Below, one piece after another: positions 25,401 through 36,969 of a stretch of DNA of 64,000 nt (within the stretch, counting starts at the first letter, position 1; every line of letters starts with the position of its first letter). A program made the position numbers and the translations under genes. The notes below the pieces were generated by a model. That model did no database searches. It saw nothing but the letters and a program-made list of their open reading frames with translations, and was not told the DNA's origin. The DNA is from Zygnema cylindricum (taxonomy: Eukaryota; Streptophyta; Zygnematophyceae; Zygnematales; Zygnemataceae): positions 124,001 through 188,000 of the forward strand of contig JBBHKE010002866.1 in the NCBI GenBank assembly GCA_037447655.1, written 5' to 3'.

Positions 25401-26366
25401 GTATGGTCTTCTCCAAGCCTGACGACCAGCATCAGGAAAATAAGCTTGTTTCAGCTATATGAACATGAATGACTTTAATGTTAATTCATCTATAGCAGGA
25501 GCCACAAATTTGCATGCTGTAATAGCGACTGTCCTTCCTCATGCATCCATTTTCAGCAACAACGCTGTTCATGAAGAGGCATGCTGAACCGATTTACGCT
25601 TCTAAAAGCCTATCCAAAGACAGGACACGACAATGATTTGTCTGGAAGTCGACTTGGATACGCCATGTCAGCATATGGACAAAAAATGGTGCCCAATACC
25701 TTAAAACATCGACAGTATATATTCAGTGGAGTCACTGTCAACTGCGTAACAGACTCTAAATGACTACTCATATGACGCAATGAAACCTCGACAATACCGG
25801 CATAATCAAAGGCTAATGTGATCTAGGTGAATAGCATTGCGACCCTTATCACACAGGCTTTGAGAATAACGTTTTTTCATTCACATTACACCGAAAACCT
25901 TAAGAGTTCCCATATTTGGGAGCAGATTGCTTTGCTTAAGCGTGTGATCCCTGGGTTTCCCTTTTGAAATGAAAGATGGAACGCTAGACAACAGAACAGA
26001 GCGAGCGCTTTTATTTCGAGATCAAATTCCGGTAACAACGTAAGCCAGCTTAGCTACAGCATTCCAGAATATTTGATGACAAATGACAGAAAACTGAGTG
26101 AAGTATACGTCACAAGGACTCCAGTGTCTTAATCGACAACTAAAAAAAAAAAACAACAAGCTCTTAGAATAAAATGTGAACCTCTTTACATATCTGCAAT
26201 TAGCTGTTTGCCACTCTGTCCAACCTTGTTTCAAGATTTTTCTTTAATTTGTCTTAATGTGGTGATGCTTATTAGCTAGAGCATGTTTGTAGATGACAGA
26301 ACACACAGCTGAACAAGTAGATTTTAGTAGTTTTAAGTAGCTACTGAGGCCCGGGTCATCAGTCGC
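22441..26366. other. No recognisable gene
   Basis: About 3.9 kb of AT-rich sequence with only short open frames and no family motif I can recognise. It could include introns or the 3' end of the minus-strand ubiquitin-fold gene, whose last exon is not securely placed. Confidence 0.4.
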
Positions 26367-26440
26367 TTAAGACATGCAAGAGTCAGAACTGCTAAAAATG
26401 GACTGGTGGAATCCTTTGTTGCAGAAGCAACAGCTCTTGC
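26367..26440 (-). CDS. Candidate last exon of the MUB gene (weak)
   Basis: The splice phase fits the donor at 27242. Acceptor CCTATTCAG is followed by codons for a Cys-rich tail (KSCCFCNKG) and a stop at 26367-26369. The final residues (DSCMS) are not a standard CaaX box, and the joining intron would be 0.8 kb. Another exon further left remains possible. Confidence 0.2.
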
Positions 26441-27242
26441 CTGAATAGGTCTCACACTGATAGTCCCTATTGTGAAGCTAATTGCTAAAATGAAAAAAAA
26501 ATCTGGGTTCTGAATCTAATATGCTTTGTTCATCAGTCAAGCGCATTACTGATGTACTGAAGTGCATCAGCTGGAGCTGAGAGCCTGGCCTTGGCACTAT
26601 CATGAAGATTCAAACACCTTACTGCCAAGGTAAAGAGTATGTGGACAAACTGTCAGCCAGGATTGATTGACAATATCACCAACTTGCATCTGTTGAAAAG
26701 ACTAGCGATGTTCTACACCTCCTGTAACCCATATGAAAGAATAAAACCTGCGGTAAAGCATTGACAAGATTGATGACCTATGCTACTCTTCTGTTACCAC
26801 ATGGCTACATAATACTGCCATGTGTCATGAAAACATAGTTTCTAGCTCAGAACTAATGTTGTTCCCAACCACATGGCCGCTCAATCTTCTTCATCAGTCA
26901 GTAAACAATCTGACAGTTCATGCCCTACAATTGTCCCTTGATGAAATCAGGCAACTCCAGATAAAATTTCAGATACCAGTTATAACCCTAATCTGCAACC
27001 TCTTCATCAGCATCATACAATTCACCCCAGATAAATGCAACAAGAGGTCATGGGCTAACTAATTATTATTCTAGCATCCAAGAAAATTCCCAATTGCCTC
27101 TGAAGACACAAGATGATTTGACCCAGTCTTTCGCAAGAGCCATTTCGGTGGAGCTCTGGCGTTTAAGTGTGAGCAACGTGGAGAGAATTATCATTTAAAG
27201 CAAGCACAGAATCATCCACTATGTCCTAGCAAAACTCCTTAC

Positions 27243-28219
27243 CATCGGTTTTTTCAGCTGTTGATGGCCTCATGACTACATGCATTGTAATAACGCCTCC
27301 AGGAATTTCTCCAATCGGTACCCGGGACTCTGCGAGCGTCTTACTGTTATCCAAAACCTTTCCAGCATTGATCAACTTTACGTCATTAACAGACTTTGGA
27401 CAGCCTGACTTGTCTGCAAACAACCAAAATATCATTTCCCTTATGAATCTCAGAATATAGTATCAAATCAATTCGCAGTAATTAATTCTCCCAGAAAGTT
27501 TCCATAATTCCACACCCCAGAGATATGTAAAACATAATGCAAAAAGACATGACAATGACAACTGTGAGATACAACTTTGTCCTCAACATATTTGCACAGC
27601 TAAACATATGAACCTGAGATGGAAAGAATCCAGAGTTTACAAAACAAAAAATGCAAGAAGAATAACAGTCAGACTGAAAATATCATTCCAGCATACTGCC
27701 TGCTTAAAAATGGACCCTGCTGCTTTTGAACACGCAATTTTCACATATCCTCGCTAAAAAGCTTCAAACAGGCTCCAAATACTCCTAAAGGTTGGGGTGC
27801 AAGAGATAAAGATGCTGCAAACTGAAAATGAAACAGAGTGCACAAAAAAGCAAAGCATTAACAAAACCAAGCCCACCAAATCTGATGATAAATCGTGAAA
27901 CACAACATATAGAGTGTCAATAAAGGAACAACAACTGATCATTTCTTCTGCAGCATTGCTTCTTCTCCACGAGTTTCCTGCTTTATTGAGAGCAGGAGTG
28001 GTGTCTGAACGCAAATTTAAAGCAAATTAAACATGAAGTTAAATAAGCATCAGCGAAATCATATAGGAGGAAATATGCACCTGATGGCCACTGTGCAATT
28101 ATGCTCTCTTTCAGAGCTGTCACAGTGGTGGCCGGGCCATACGTGTTAGGGCCAATATCAGTGCCATCAGCCAGCCGAAACTTCAGCTCCACAGTCTCAT
28201 CAGCAGCAACGGCAGCCAT
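27243..28219 (-). CDS. MUB: Membrane-anchored ubiquitin-fold protein (MUB), C-terminal exon missing from model
   Basis: Two minus-strand exons, 28081-28219 and 27243-27413, give about 103 residues. They start MAAVAADETVELKFRLADG and run through DIGPNTYGPATTVTALKESI, IAQWPS, VNDVKLINAGKVLDNSKTL and GGVITMHVVMRP. This is the ubiquitin-like fold of the MUB family. These proteins are normally prenylated or palmitoylated at a C-terminal CaaX motif, sit at the plasma membrane and bind group VI E2 enzymes. Splice borders are G|GTGCAT, TTTGCAG|AC and GATG|GTAAGG. The GTAAGG donor at 27242 shows that at least one more exon follows. A candidate is 26367-26440, which starts in the right phase after ATTCAG and reads GKSCCFCNKGF-like, Cys-rich, with a stop after 23 further codons. 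It lacks a terminal CaaX box, so I hold it as weak. Confidence 0.85.
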
Positions 28220-29218
28220 TGCCCAACGCCAAAAGTCACTAACACGAATATGGAGGCCTTTCGGGCCCAAAACTAGTGTGGAACCTCAACCTCCCTCACA
28301 ACGGTTTCACCAAAAATATAACACACACTCAGGATTTCAAGAATACACACTCAGGATTTCAAGAATGAAAGACAAAGTTGCTGAGACGGAGGAAGGTCGC
28401 AATAAATGGAATAAAAATGTAGTTGAGGCTCCGAAAAAGAGACTGCAGTCAGAAAATCCTTCCCATGGAACTATGACAAGCCCTACCATACAAGAACCCG
28501 GCATTTCTCATCATTGATATCCATAGTGAATGAAATTACAACTAAAAGGAACACCTATTTTCGAAGACAGCACAACTGGAGCCACCAGCAAGGGATCAAA
28601 CTACTTGTAATTTAGGGAAGAATGACACAATGGGGCATGTGCCGGCAGCACTAGGGCTAAGGTCCTCCGCACGTGCATATCGTAATGGCAATGCTCTCTT
28701 GAGCACGCCGTACGGTACCTGCAATCACCGCCACGCGGACAGAGGCGTACGGTCCAACGTGCCAGAAACGGCCGGTGGAATTTCAGCTTGCCGGTGCCGT
28801 AGTACTTGAGCACAGGATACCGTACAAAGACCCTGAGCTGTTGATACTTGAAAGGCGTTGAGCAAATAGACCAAAAGTGCGAAAAGGCGTGTAACGGTGT
28901 AAAGTAGCCGCGTAGTATACGCCTATTCGAGGTCTTTTTCGGGTATAATACGCATATAAAATGGAGTTTAACAAGTACAGCGTTTGCACGCGTTTCGCAC
29001 TTTTGTTCTAATGGTTGAGCATAGCTTTTTTCTGTTGACCCCTTTAAACCCATCGCCTACTGCCTCCTCTGTTGAGCGATGAGGGCGAGCGAGAAAACTA
29101 CAGTGCAGTACAATGCATGAGAAAGTCCACGAATGATGGGTCAACGAGCTGAAAACCGTCTAGAGTCCTATTCGATGTTTAAACGTCTGAGCTGTGGTCT
29201 AAAACGTGTAAACCATTA
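28220..29218. other. MUB promoter region and spacer
   Basis: Upstream of the MUB ATG. It holds a short direct repeat (ACACACTCAGGATTTCAAGA occurs twice near 28322-28365) and then CGTACGG-rich spacer. No gene seen. Confidence 0.4.
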
Positions 29219-29227
29219 GTTCAAAAC

Positions 29228-30216
29228 ATAGTTCAAAAGTAGGCTTTTTTATGGTAGGCCTTTGGTAGGCGCACAAAACTTTGCACAAAACTCGCGCAAC
29301 GTAGGCATACTGTATGTGTGTGCGTCGTGCACACTCCTGTACGAACGTCCGAATCTGACGTAAGATCAAAGTACAGCGCACGCCGCCGGACGGAATTTTT
29401 TAGCGAACTGACACGGCGTAGGATGACATTCCGTGGGAAAAAAAACCGGGAAAAAAAAAAACCGGGAAAATTCTCAAATAGCGTAGTTTATTCTATATTT
29501 TTCATTACTCTAATTAGGGCTATTTTCCAAGTACCGTAAAAAATGAAAGTACGTTGTCTCTTAAATAGAGTGGTTTACGATCAGTGTCATACCGTACATA
29601 AATGTACCTTTTTAAGTTAAAAAGTACAATAAATTAGTTTTAGTAACCGTGGACGCATGAGAATGTGCGTTCTAAAAAGGGAAAAAAACCATGTCGTAAA
29701 AAATCCCATTCACACATATTCATCTGACATTCGCGTTTCGACCGTGTGAACGCCAACGAGGTTGGTCCGTAGGTTTTGGTAATTTTTTTGGCAGTGTGGT
29801 ATTTTTTTTATTTTATCGTCCCATACTGCCTGGTTGGTCAATTTAAGGCTTTATTTAGTGTGGCCCTCAAAATTGCACACGCTAATATGACAAATTGTCC
29901 TTTCGTAAGTTGTGTTATGGGCTTTTCATGTGATCTTCTTAAATCACCTACTTTGATCAACGACCGTCCGATCGTCCAAATCTGACGGTATAAATAAAAA
30001 GTCCCTCAAAACTCACAGAAATATTTTTTTTTGTCCGATTTTTTTTCAAAATTTAGACATGTCGTTTAATTCTTTATCGATCGATGTGCAACTCAACCCT
30101 GTTCCTATTTTATTTCATTTTGCGGCCAATACAATATGGGTCTTAAGGGCATATTGTATGTTTTGCGTACAATAGGCATATTGTATGGGCGTACGGTCAC
30201 CTACTTTTGAACTATG
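29228..30216. mobile_element. 989-bp Mutator-like non-autonomous element with 9-bp target duplication
   Basis: The ends are ATAGTTCAAAAGTAGG and its complement CCTACTTTTGAACTAT. Flanks are GTTCAAAAC (29219-29227) and GTTTAAAAC (30217-30225), a 9-bp duplication with one mismatch, as expected for Mutator-type elements. No transposase frame is visible. The right third contains a nested inverted repeat around ATACAATATG and CATATTGTAT. The smaller element at 59461-59765 shares both ends. Confidence 0.75.
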
Positions 30217-30225
30217 GTTTAAAAC

Positions 30226-31000
30226 GCTTGGTACCTCTATGATGACGTGGCTAAATTGCGGTATGAATCACATGTGAACGTGTAAAATTTATGTACGGAG
30301 AATATTCGCTATACGACAGATAAGGTATGCAAGATTGCCGTACAGTATTGTAGCATTGGAACGTCCTTCGCGGAAGTCCAAACCGGAAAAATGTTTGTGG
30401 CATACAGTGCGGTACTGGGAAAACGACGAAATCTGTAAAAATATTCCTAACTGTACGGAACGTATTTCTTACAGGATCGCGCTCATAGAAATTGTCGTTG
30501 GAGCATATTTCGACGTGTTACGCTGTCGGACGTGTTCTGTTACGCCATACTAAAAGTCACTGAATACGACAGCGTAACTCGTATTCTTTCCTTCTATTTT
30601 TAAAGAAAAAATAGAAACTTAAATGGGTACTCTAATAGCTGCTACGTGCGAAGCCGTACACTATTTCACTCCCACAAATCCACCTGAACGTCTGTCATTT
30701 TCCCAAATGTACAAAAACGTACGCGAAGAAAGTCAAGACAAGCTGCGAAACTCAAGACATGGATATTTTTAACGTTCGACACAGAATCTATCACCTGCTA
30801 ACAGATCTGGGAAAGATTCTTATTTACCCACTACGTCATCGACACAAGATCTAGATTGTAGCTGCACGACAATGAATCTTTAGGACATTTTTTTTGTATT
30901 CTGCCCTAACAAACAGTTTTTAGACAGAACTGTTCAGAAAGAGAAAACAGCCCTTTTTAAGTTTTTATGACCGAGCCAATATGTGCACGTTTTTGTACTG
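30226..31000. other. Spacer without recognisable gene
   Basis: AT-rich, with frequent GTACGG/CCGTAC words. No coding motif or complete transposon seen. Confidence 0.4.
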
Positions 31001-31221
31001 TACACCGCGAATCGCTATTAGTGTTAATGTTTTTTTTGCCACATAAAACATCTTTTCTCCGTACACACATGTCCGATTGTGGATCTGACGGTGGAGATTG
31101 AAAGGCAAGATTCTCAGCTTCCGATTGACTGTCTCAAATCGAAAATCGGACAAGTGTGTACGGAGAAAATATGTTTTAAGCGGCGAAAATATTATTAACA
31201 CTAATAGCGATTCAAGGTGTA
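31001..31221. mobile_element. 221-bp MITE, TACACC family (second subtype)
   Basis: Ends TACACCGCGAATCGCTATTAG-like and CTAATAGCGATTCAAGGTGTA-like (near-perfect inverted complements). Inside is a second inverted pair around AAACATCTTTTCTCCGTACA and its complement, so the whole element can fold into a hairpin. It matches the copies at 36747-36969 and 50036-50267. Confidence 0.75.
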
Positions 31222-31999
31222 CTGTAGCCACAGGCCCCAAAAACATTTTTAAATTATGAAACTGATAGCAAACCAAATAAAAATAAAAATTGATTCTATT
31301 TTTGGCTTTTGCAAATGGCCACGCAGTGAGGCGAGCTTGTCATAACTTTTCTAGGCTTCCACAGATTTGACGATTAGCGTATTCGAGTGGCAGAATCTGA
31401 CTTTAGGGAAAGAATCTAACACGTGTGATGTTATCAATGGTTCACCTAATCAGTTCCGCGATGATTTACATTCGGATCGAAGGTTTCTTGCTCCTCCCCC
31501 GCTACGCGACAACACTTCTTTCCCATCGCGCTATTTTACACTAGATCAAAGATTTCCAACGCAATCCGACACTCGCCAGGTGTCCCTATTCGCCCTTAGC
31601 TCGTTACCACTCCCTCGAGACTTCTGCCTCTTCCCTTGTTTGTCACCGACACACATATAGTCGGCCCTATGGGACCAAGTTATGCCGACCTATAATGTTT
31701 TCAACGATCGACTAGCATAATAACTTAGCCTTTTTGTTGCGGCACCTTCTCATGGCCCTCCTTGTTACATTTTCCTCCAATTGTTTCTAGACTCCCACTC
31801 CATCCAAGGCCATCCATGTGTCGACGAACCTGTTTGGCTCGAGTACTATTGTGTCCTAGTTTCATGATTTTTCCCTTTAGATTTATTTGTCCCATGTGAA
31901 CGACCTCTCCAACGTTAACTCTCAAGTGACCTTTCATCTTTTGAGGAGGCCTTTCACCCATCGTCCTCCTAACTCGACCACACTTCCCCTTCGAGCCCT
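31222..31999. other. Spacer, perhaps the far 5' part of the retroelement relic
   Basis: No clear gene. From about 31720 the CT-rich codon texture resembles the retroelement relic that follows, but I could not match it to a defined part of the retroelement protein. Confidence 0.3.
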
Positions 32000-33240
32000 A
32001 TTTTTGTCTGTTGTGGTTTGTCTTTGACGATAGCCTCATAGGCATCCTCCACATTATATTGGGTCTCGAGGCTTTAATCGCAAGTTTGGGCTTGAGGTTT
32101 ACATTATAGCATCCCATCTCTTCTCTTCCCGTGTATATGAGTGGATTGGGTTTAGTGTTTGTGACACATGTGGTGTCTCCTGTCTACTTGGGAAGTTGTT
32201 GCCTTATTGTCTCCACACTTGTCTCTCTATTCTAAGTCGGGGATAAACCCAATTCCCTCACCTTCATCCTTCAAGTTTAGGACAAAGTCTTTTCTTTCCC
32301 CCAATCCCTTTTGCAGGCTACCTTTTATTCCCCCCTGTTGCTTTAGAGGATATGTATCATATCCTTTGATATGCCGTTTTTCTCCACCCTAGTTAGGAAG
32401 CCTGATACGTTCAAGAATTGATTTTTGACAACATTGTCGCCACCATTCTATCTGACCTTCTCGAGGCAATTACTTCTCTCCCTTCATGTCCTTTTTTTTT
32501 CTCTCTCTGGAGTAACCTCTTTGTATGGAGCTTGACTATTGTCTACACCTATTCTTTCCACTCTCCCTTTCACACTTCATCAATCCACCGCCGCCCTCAA
32601 GGTCCAGCTTGCCCTCCCTCACCCACCTTCACATGTAGTTTTTGATTTTTTTCATTGTTGCCTCTTTTTGCTCCCATGGACTCCGTACCATCGCGCTGTT
32701 AAATTAAGTTGGTTATATTTTTACCTTCATCGGCTTTCTTGTTTGCTCGGGCCACCATGTTCTTAAGCCCGACGGTGTCCATTTGCTTCGTTGCTCCCAT
32801 GGGCAAAAGGTAATTCAAGCACACGACATTTTTCCACGACACTATTGCAACCACCATTTTGAGGGGGAATTTTTCTCCATTAGGAGGTTTCACATGTTAT
32901 CCCCTCTCAGTGCATTTATGTTCTTTGTGTTTGATGGTAATTGTCGTATTTTTTGTCGTTACTTTGGCGAACAGTATCTCGCTTCTGGATCTTGCATATG
33001 GCAGTACTATAGATTGTAGTATATATTGATGGATTGTATCTTTTTTTAATGGCAATCGAGATGTTTTGTTTGTCCAGGAGTTTCTCTGGGGGAGTTCCTC
33101 TGTGCTTTGCAGGTCCACATTCTTCTGAGGAGAGGACTGGGAGCCCTGAGGGCTCTTATCCTTTCATCTACCACCACAGTTTACCAGTGTCACTACAGAT
33201 ACTGCAAGCTTTCAACTTCTTTCTATTTGTGACTGCTTCA
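32000..33240 (+). mobile_element. Decayed RLE-type retroelement (left copy)
   Basis: In broken frames it follows the second half of the retroelement at 43238-46446. Matches include the GACGATAGCCTCAT and TACTTGGGAAGTTG stretches, STPILSTL, LPHPP, a zinc-finger remnant near GTCCATTTGCTTCG, and the ATCGAGATGTTTTG block. Stops and frame shifts are frequent. From 32248 onward it belongs to the duplicated block. It spans, uninterrupted at about 33157, the site at which the younger element inserted in the right copy. Confidence 0.75.
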
Positions 33241-36077
33241 TCCCTCCTCCCATGTTCTCAGACAGTTTCCTGTTAAGCTTTCTCAAACAAGTCTTACACA
33301 CTCCCAAAACATTGCTAATTACTAAACTGACAGGTCCCTACATAGAACCCACAGAAATTACTGATCCAAATGGTTCTACTCGTCGACGAGTGTGAATTTA
33401 CATAATTTCACTTAAACAAATCCAGTGTTGCAAGAGCGAACAACCTGAGTGTTTACAATGATATGAAGTACTCCATTAAATTGCCTCCTAAAAGACAAAA
33501 CTTCGTCTAACATCAAAACTATTTACATTACTAATTTCTCCTCAGTCTCACATACTCGAAGACATACTTGAAGACATGAAAGCCTCTTACCCAAGCTCGG
33601 AGACAAACTTCGAATGTACCGAAACAATAGGAGAGCCGATGGCCTATTTCAATACATTATACAAATCATAAAACAATATGTGACGCCACAGAAAGATTTT
33701 CTCACAATCGACCTATTATGCATCCACCTTCTCAAATAGAGATGAAAGAAAAATAAATTGAATATCGTTTCTCTTGTCCCCCATATTCCCGAAGTAAAAC
33801 ATGCTCTATTATCTCCATCCGCACATGAACAGAATTTATTCCAGAAGAAACATTCCACTGAAATCATAAACAAAAGAAGAAAAAGCACAAACGGGAAAAT
33901 CACCATTCAAGAAAAAACGGATCTGCTACCATTTACACTCTTAAAAGCGGCAGAAACAACAAAAACGAAAAAAAACGACAAAAAAACAAAAAACGACAAA
34001 AAACAACAAAAATCAACAAAAAGTGACAAAAGTGACGACAAAAACGACGATAAAAAATCAAAGAAGAAACATCCTGACAAAATTTCTCAGAAATTTTACG
34101 CCTCAAAAGATCAAACTAGACATCATACTTATTATTACCGGTTCACGAGCTCCACATGCCACACTAATAATGGTATAATCCGTGCGAGGGAAGAAGCCGA
34201 GGACCTGAGTGTGTGAGTTTATTTACTCCTGCAACGCATTGGATTGCAAGGCACAATTTCTACCCCATAGGGAATCAAATAAACAAAGAATAGGGTCCAC
34301 ATCGCCCTTAACCCTAAAACCAAAGGGGGAAAAAAAAATGGAGCTCTCCATAAATGACGACAACCCGGTCGAGCTTATAACCTTCCAAATTATCAATTTT
34401 TGTCCCACTACCAACCAAAGAAGGAACAGAAAAAGTAAAAAATAAATGAGAGAGAAAGAGAGAGAGAGAGAGGGAGAGGGAGAGAGAGTGGGAACCAACC
34501 AACGAGGGAACAATGAGCTTGAATTCCTGAAGCAGATTCAGATCTCCCTCAGGAAGTCAGCTCTATTTCCTGAAATCAATCGATCGATAGTTTTTCTTTT
34601 ATAGTCGAGACCGAATACTCGAATGGAACTAAAATTATAAAAATAACACAATGGGACCACATTAAAAATGGATAATTGATAAAAACAACCACGAGGCAAG
34701 TATGTTCATATGGGAGACTTGCTTCAAGGTAAGAATCGATAATCATTCCTTAGAAACCGGAGCTGCTTGAACCAAAACCTCCAAATGGACCTGTCACCCC
34801 ATATGGAACCATAAAATAGAAATGAATTTTTATTTTAAACCACGAAAACATCTTTAGGAAAGGACCAAAATTTGGTCGGATAATAGAATCGAACGACTTA
34901 CACGTGTTTCACCCTTATGCCTTTTTTCAAAAATCAAACAGCTGTTTTAAGATAAACTCCGGATAAAAAGATTATCTACGAAAGGTTACAATTGGTCCAC
35001 GAACTCAAACCATGATACATCGCAGAGAAACAAACATCACCGTTATTCCCTTCACGACAAATCGACAAAAAACGCGACACAAACTTTCCAAACCAAAAAC
35101 CGAAAAAAAAAGAAAACAAGGGGACGGCTTCATGAAGTTTCCCCCAAAAGAACACTTTTAAAAGACCTTTCGGAAGACAATTGAAAAGATGACGAAACTG
35201 AAGAACCTGATCAATAATAATCAGGATTTGCCCTAAAAATGAAAACCTTACCCCTCGAAATTTAGCGTTGACGAGTCGAGGGACGCCGTGTTTGCAGTCG
35301 GCCACCCACATCTCTTGCGACTCAAAACTCAAATTTAGGAATACCAGCTCAGCTTTGTGGTTCGCCTGTAAAGCCCAAAAACACAAAAAACCAAAAACAA
35401 AAACAAAGATAAGTGTATTATCCTTTTGGAGTCTAAATTGAAGATCGACAAAATGTTCACACACACTCAATCCGAAAAGCTTAGCATGGATGAGATTGAA
35501 ATTGTAGGCGGATGAGAATTGATTGATGGCAGTTTGAGGGAGCGCTGATTTTTTCTGGTCCACTTAATGATGGAGAGGGAGAGGGGAGAGGGAGAGAGAG
35601 GGGCTTCTTCATGAAATTTGATAGAGGCGTCAGAAAGGACCCTCGATATTAAACACGACTAAGTTATCATGACATCACAACCCAGCTTTTTGGCTGCATA
35701 CAAAATCAAGCCAGAGTATATCGCGGAAAAAAGAAACTGTTTTTGTCAACAGAACCAATAATTTTTTGTGAAGTTTAAGACCGTGACGTTAACATGGTCT
35801 TTAGAACAAAACTGGAAAATTAGACCTGAAGAGTACTTCTGTTGTAGAACCCAATTGTCCTCCTTTCAGAGGGAAAATGGCGTGTACTGTAGGACTAATA
35901 TCACCACTATATCACGGAAAGGTCCGCAATAACAATCAGCATGTAGTGCCACAGCTTTCACTACAGCCACACTATTCTCCATGTGCCGCATTAGGTCTTG
36001 ACGAGGACTGCTTCCTCATATGCCACTGTCAGGTTGCTGACTCGCAGACAACAGTTTTCCGCATATGTGCTTCAAGA

Positions 36078-36078
36078 C

Positions 36079-36113
<35 letters not shown>
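36078..36113. repeat. (AT)n microsatellite, left block
   Basis: About eighteen TA units. At the matching place in the right block (about 49371-49402) the tract is a mix of TATATA and (TG)n, so the locus has changed since duplication. Confidence 0.85.
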
Positions 36114-36119
<6 letters not shown>

Positions 36120-36746
36120 TGTTGATTTGAAGACGAGTTTTAATTTGAAGATGAATGTAAATTTGAAGATAAGCGTAAGTCAACCATTTCAGAGTTTCAA
36201 GTCCACCTAAATAATGTGGCATGGAAGGATACACCGCCACGCAGAAATATTGATGTTTCTTGTGAGATTATCGACTATCAATGGTCCTATTTGCCATTCA
36301 AACCAGTCATTACAAAATTCGAAACGATAAAAGACAGCGCTGGGGCAAGCCTAGGTCAAAGCTTGCCACAATTCCCTCATTCTTGCTTCTCTCATATTCT
36401 TGTCATTCTCACTATTTCTCCCTTCTTGTTCTGAGAGAACCTTTAGTGAAGCATTCCACTCCAGGAAAAAAAAAACTGATGCCACAACCATACGAATGTT
36501 CCGTTACTATATTCACCTAAGTTCACAATACAGAAGACCTGTGCCTTCTCTATTTGAGTTAACAACTCTAATTCCGTCAGGGATGTTTTTGTCTTCAAGG
36601 GCATAAAACTAGTATTGATTAACTAAAGTGTTAACCAATTAAGAAAATGGCCCAAAACGAGCGACAACCTCCAGCCATCATTTACTGCTGTCAATACTAG
36701 TACTGCATTCACGCTAATAACTCTAACAGGGGTGAAAAGTGAACTT

Positions 36747-36969
36747 TACACCGTGAATTGCTTATAGTGTTGATAATTTTTTAGCCACTTAAAACATCTT
36801 TTCTCTGTGCACACTTGTCGGATTGAAAATCCGTCTGATTTAAAATCCAACAGTTTCGATTGAAAAACAAGGTTCTCACCTTCTGATTGGTGATCTCCAA
36901 TCATAAATGGGGGGAAAGATGTTTCAAGTGGCGAACAAAAGCTTAACACTAAAAGCGATACAAGGTGTA
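36747..36969. mobile_element. 223-bp MITE, TACACC family, left block
   Basis: Ends TACACCGTGAATTGC and GCGATACAAGGTGTA, with inner inverted pairs. The same element sits at the same place in the right block (50036-50267), so it was inserted before the duplication. Confidence 0.75.

Noticed and set aside
34400-34520. A minus-strand exon reading VISSTGLSSFMESS.. to GRNCALQSNALQ (34220-34420, and 47520-47720) as an extra ANGUSTIFOLIA exon
   Set aside because: It is open in both copies and has a usable acceptor, but nothing in the ANGUSTIFOLIA tail matches it, and the exons on either side already join in phase as the family expects. Only transcripts could rescue it.
34976-35563. 195-codon minus-strand open frame, also present at 48265-48852
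   Set aside because: It is one ANGUSTIFOLIA exon (38 codons) read through into its two neighbouring introns. Only the part from ANHKAELVF to KFRG matches the family, and splice signals bound it on both sides.
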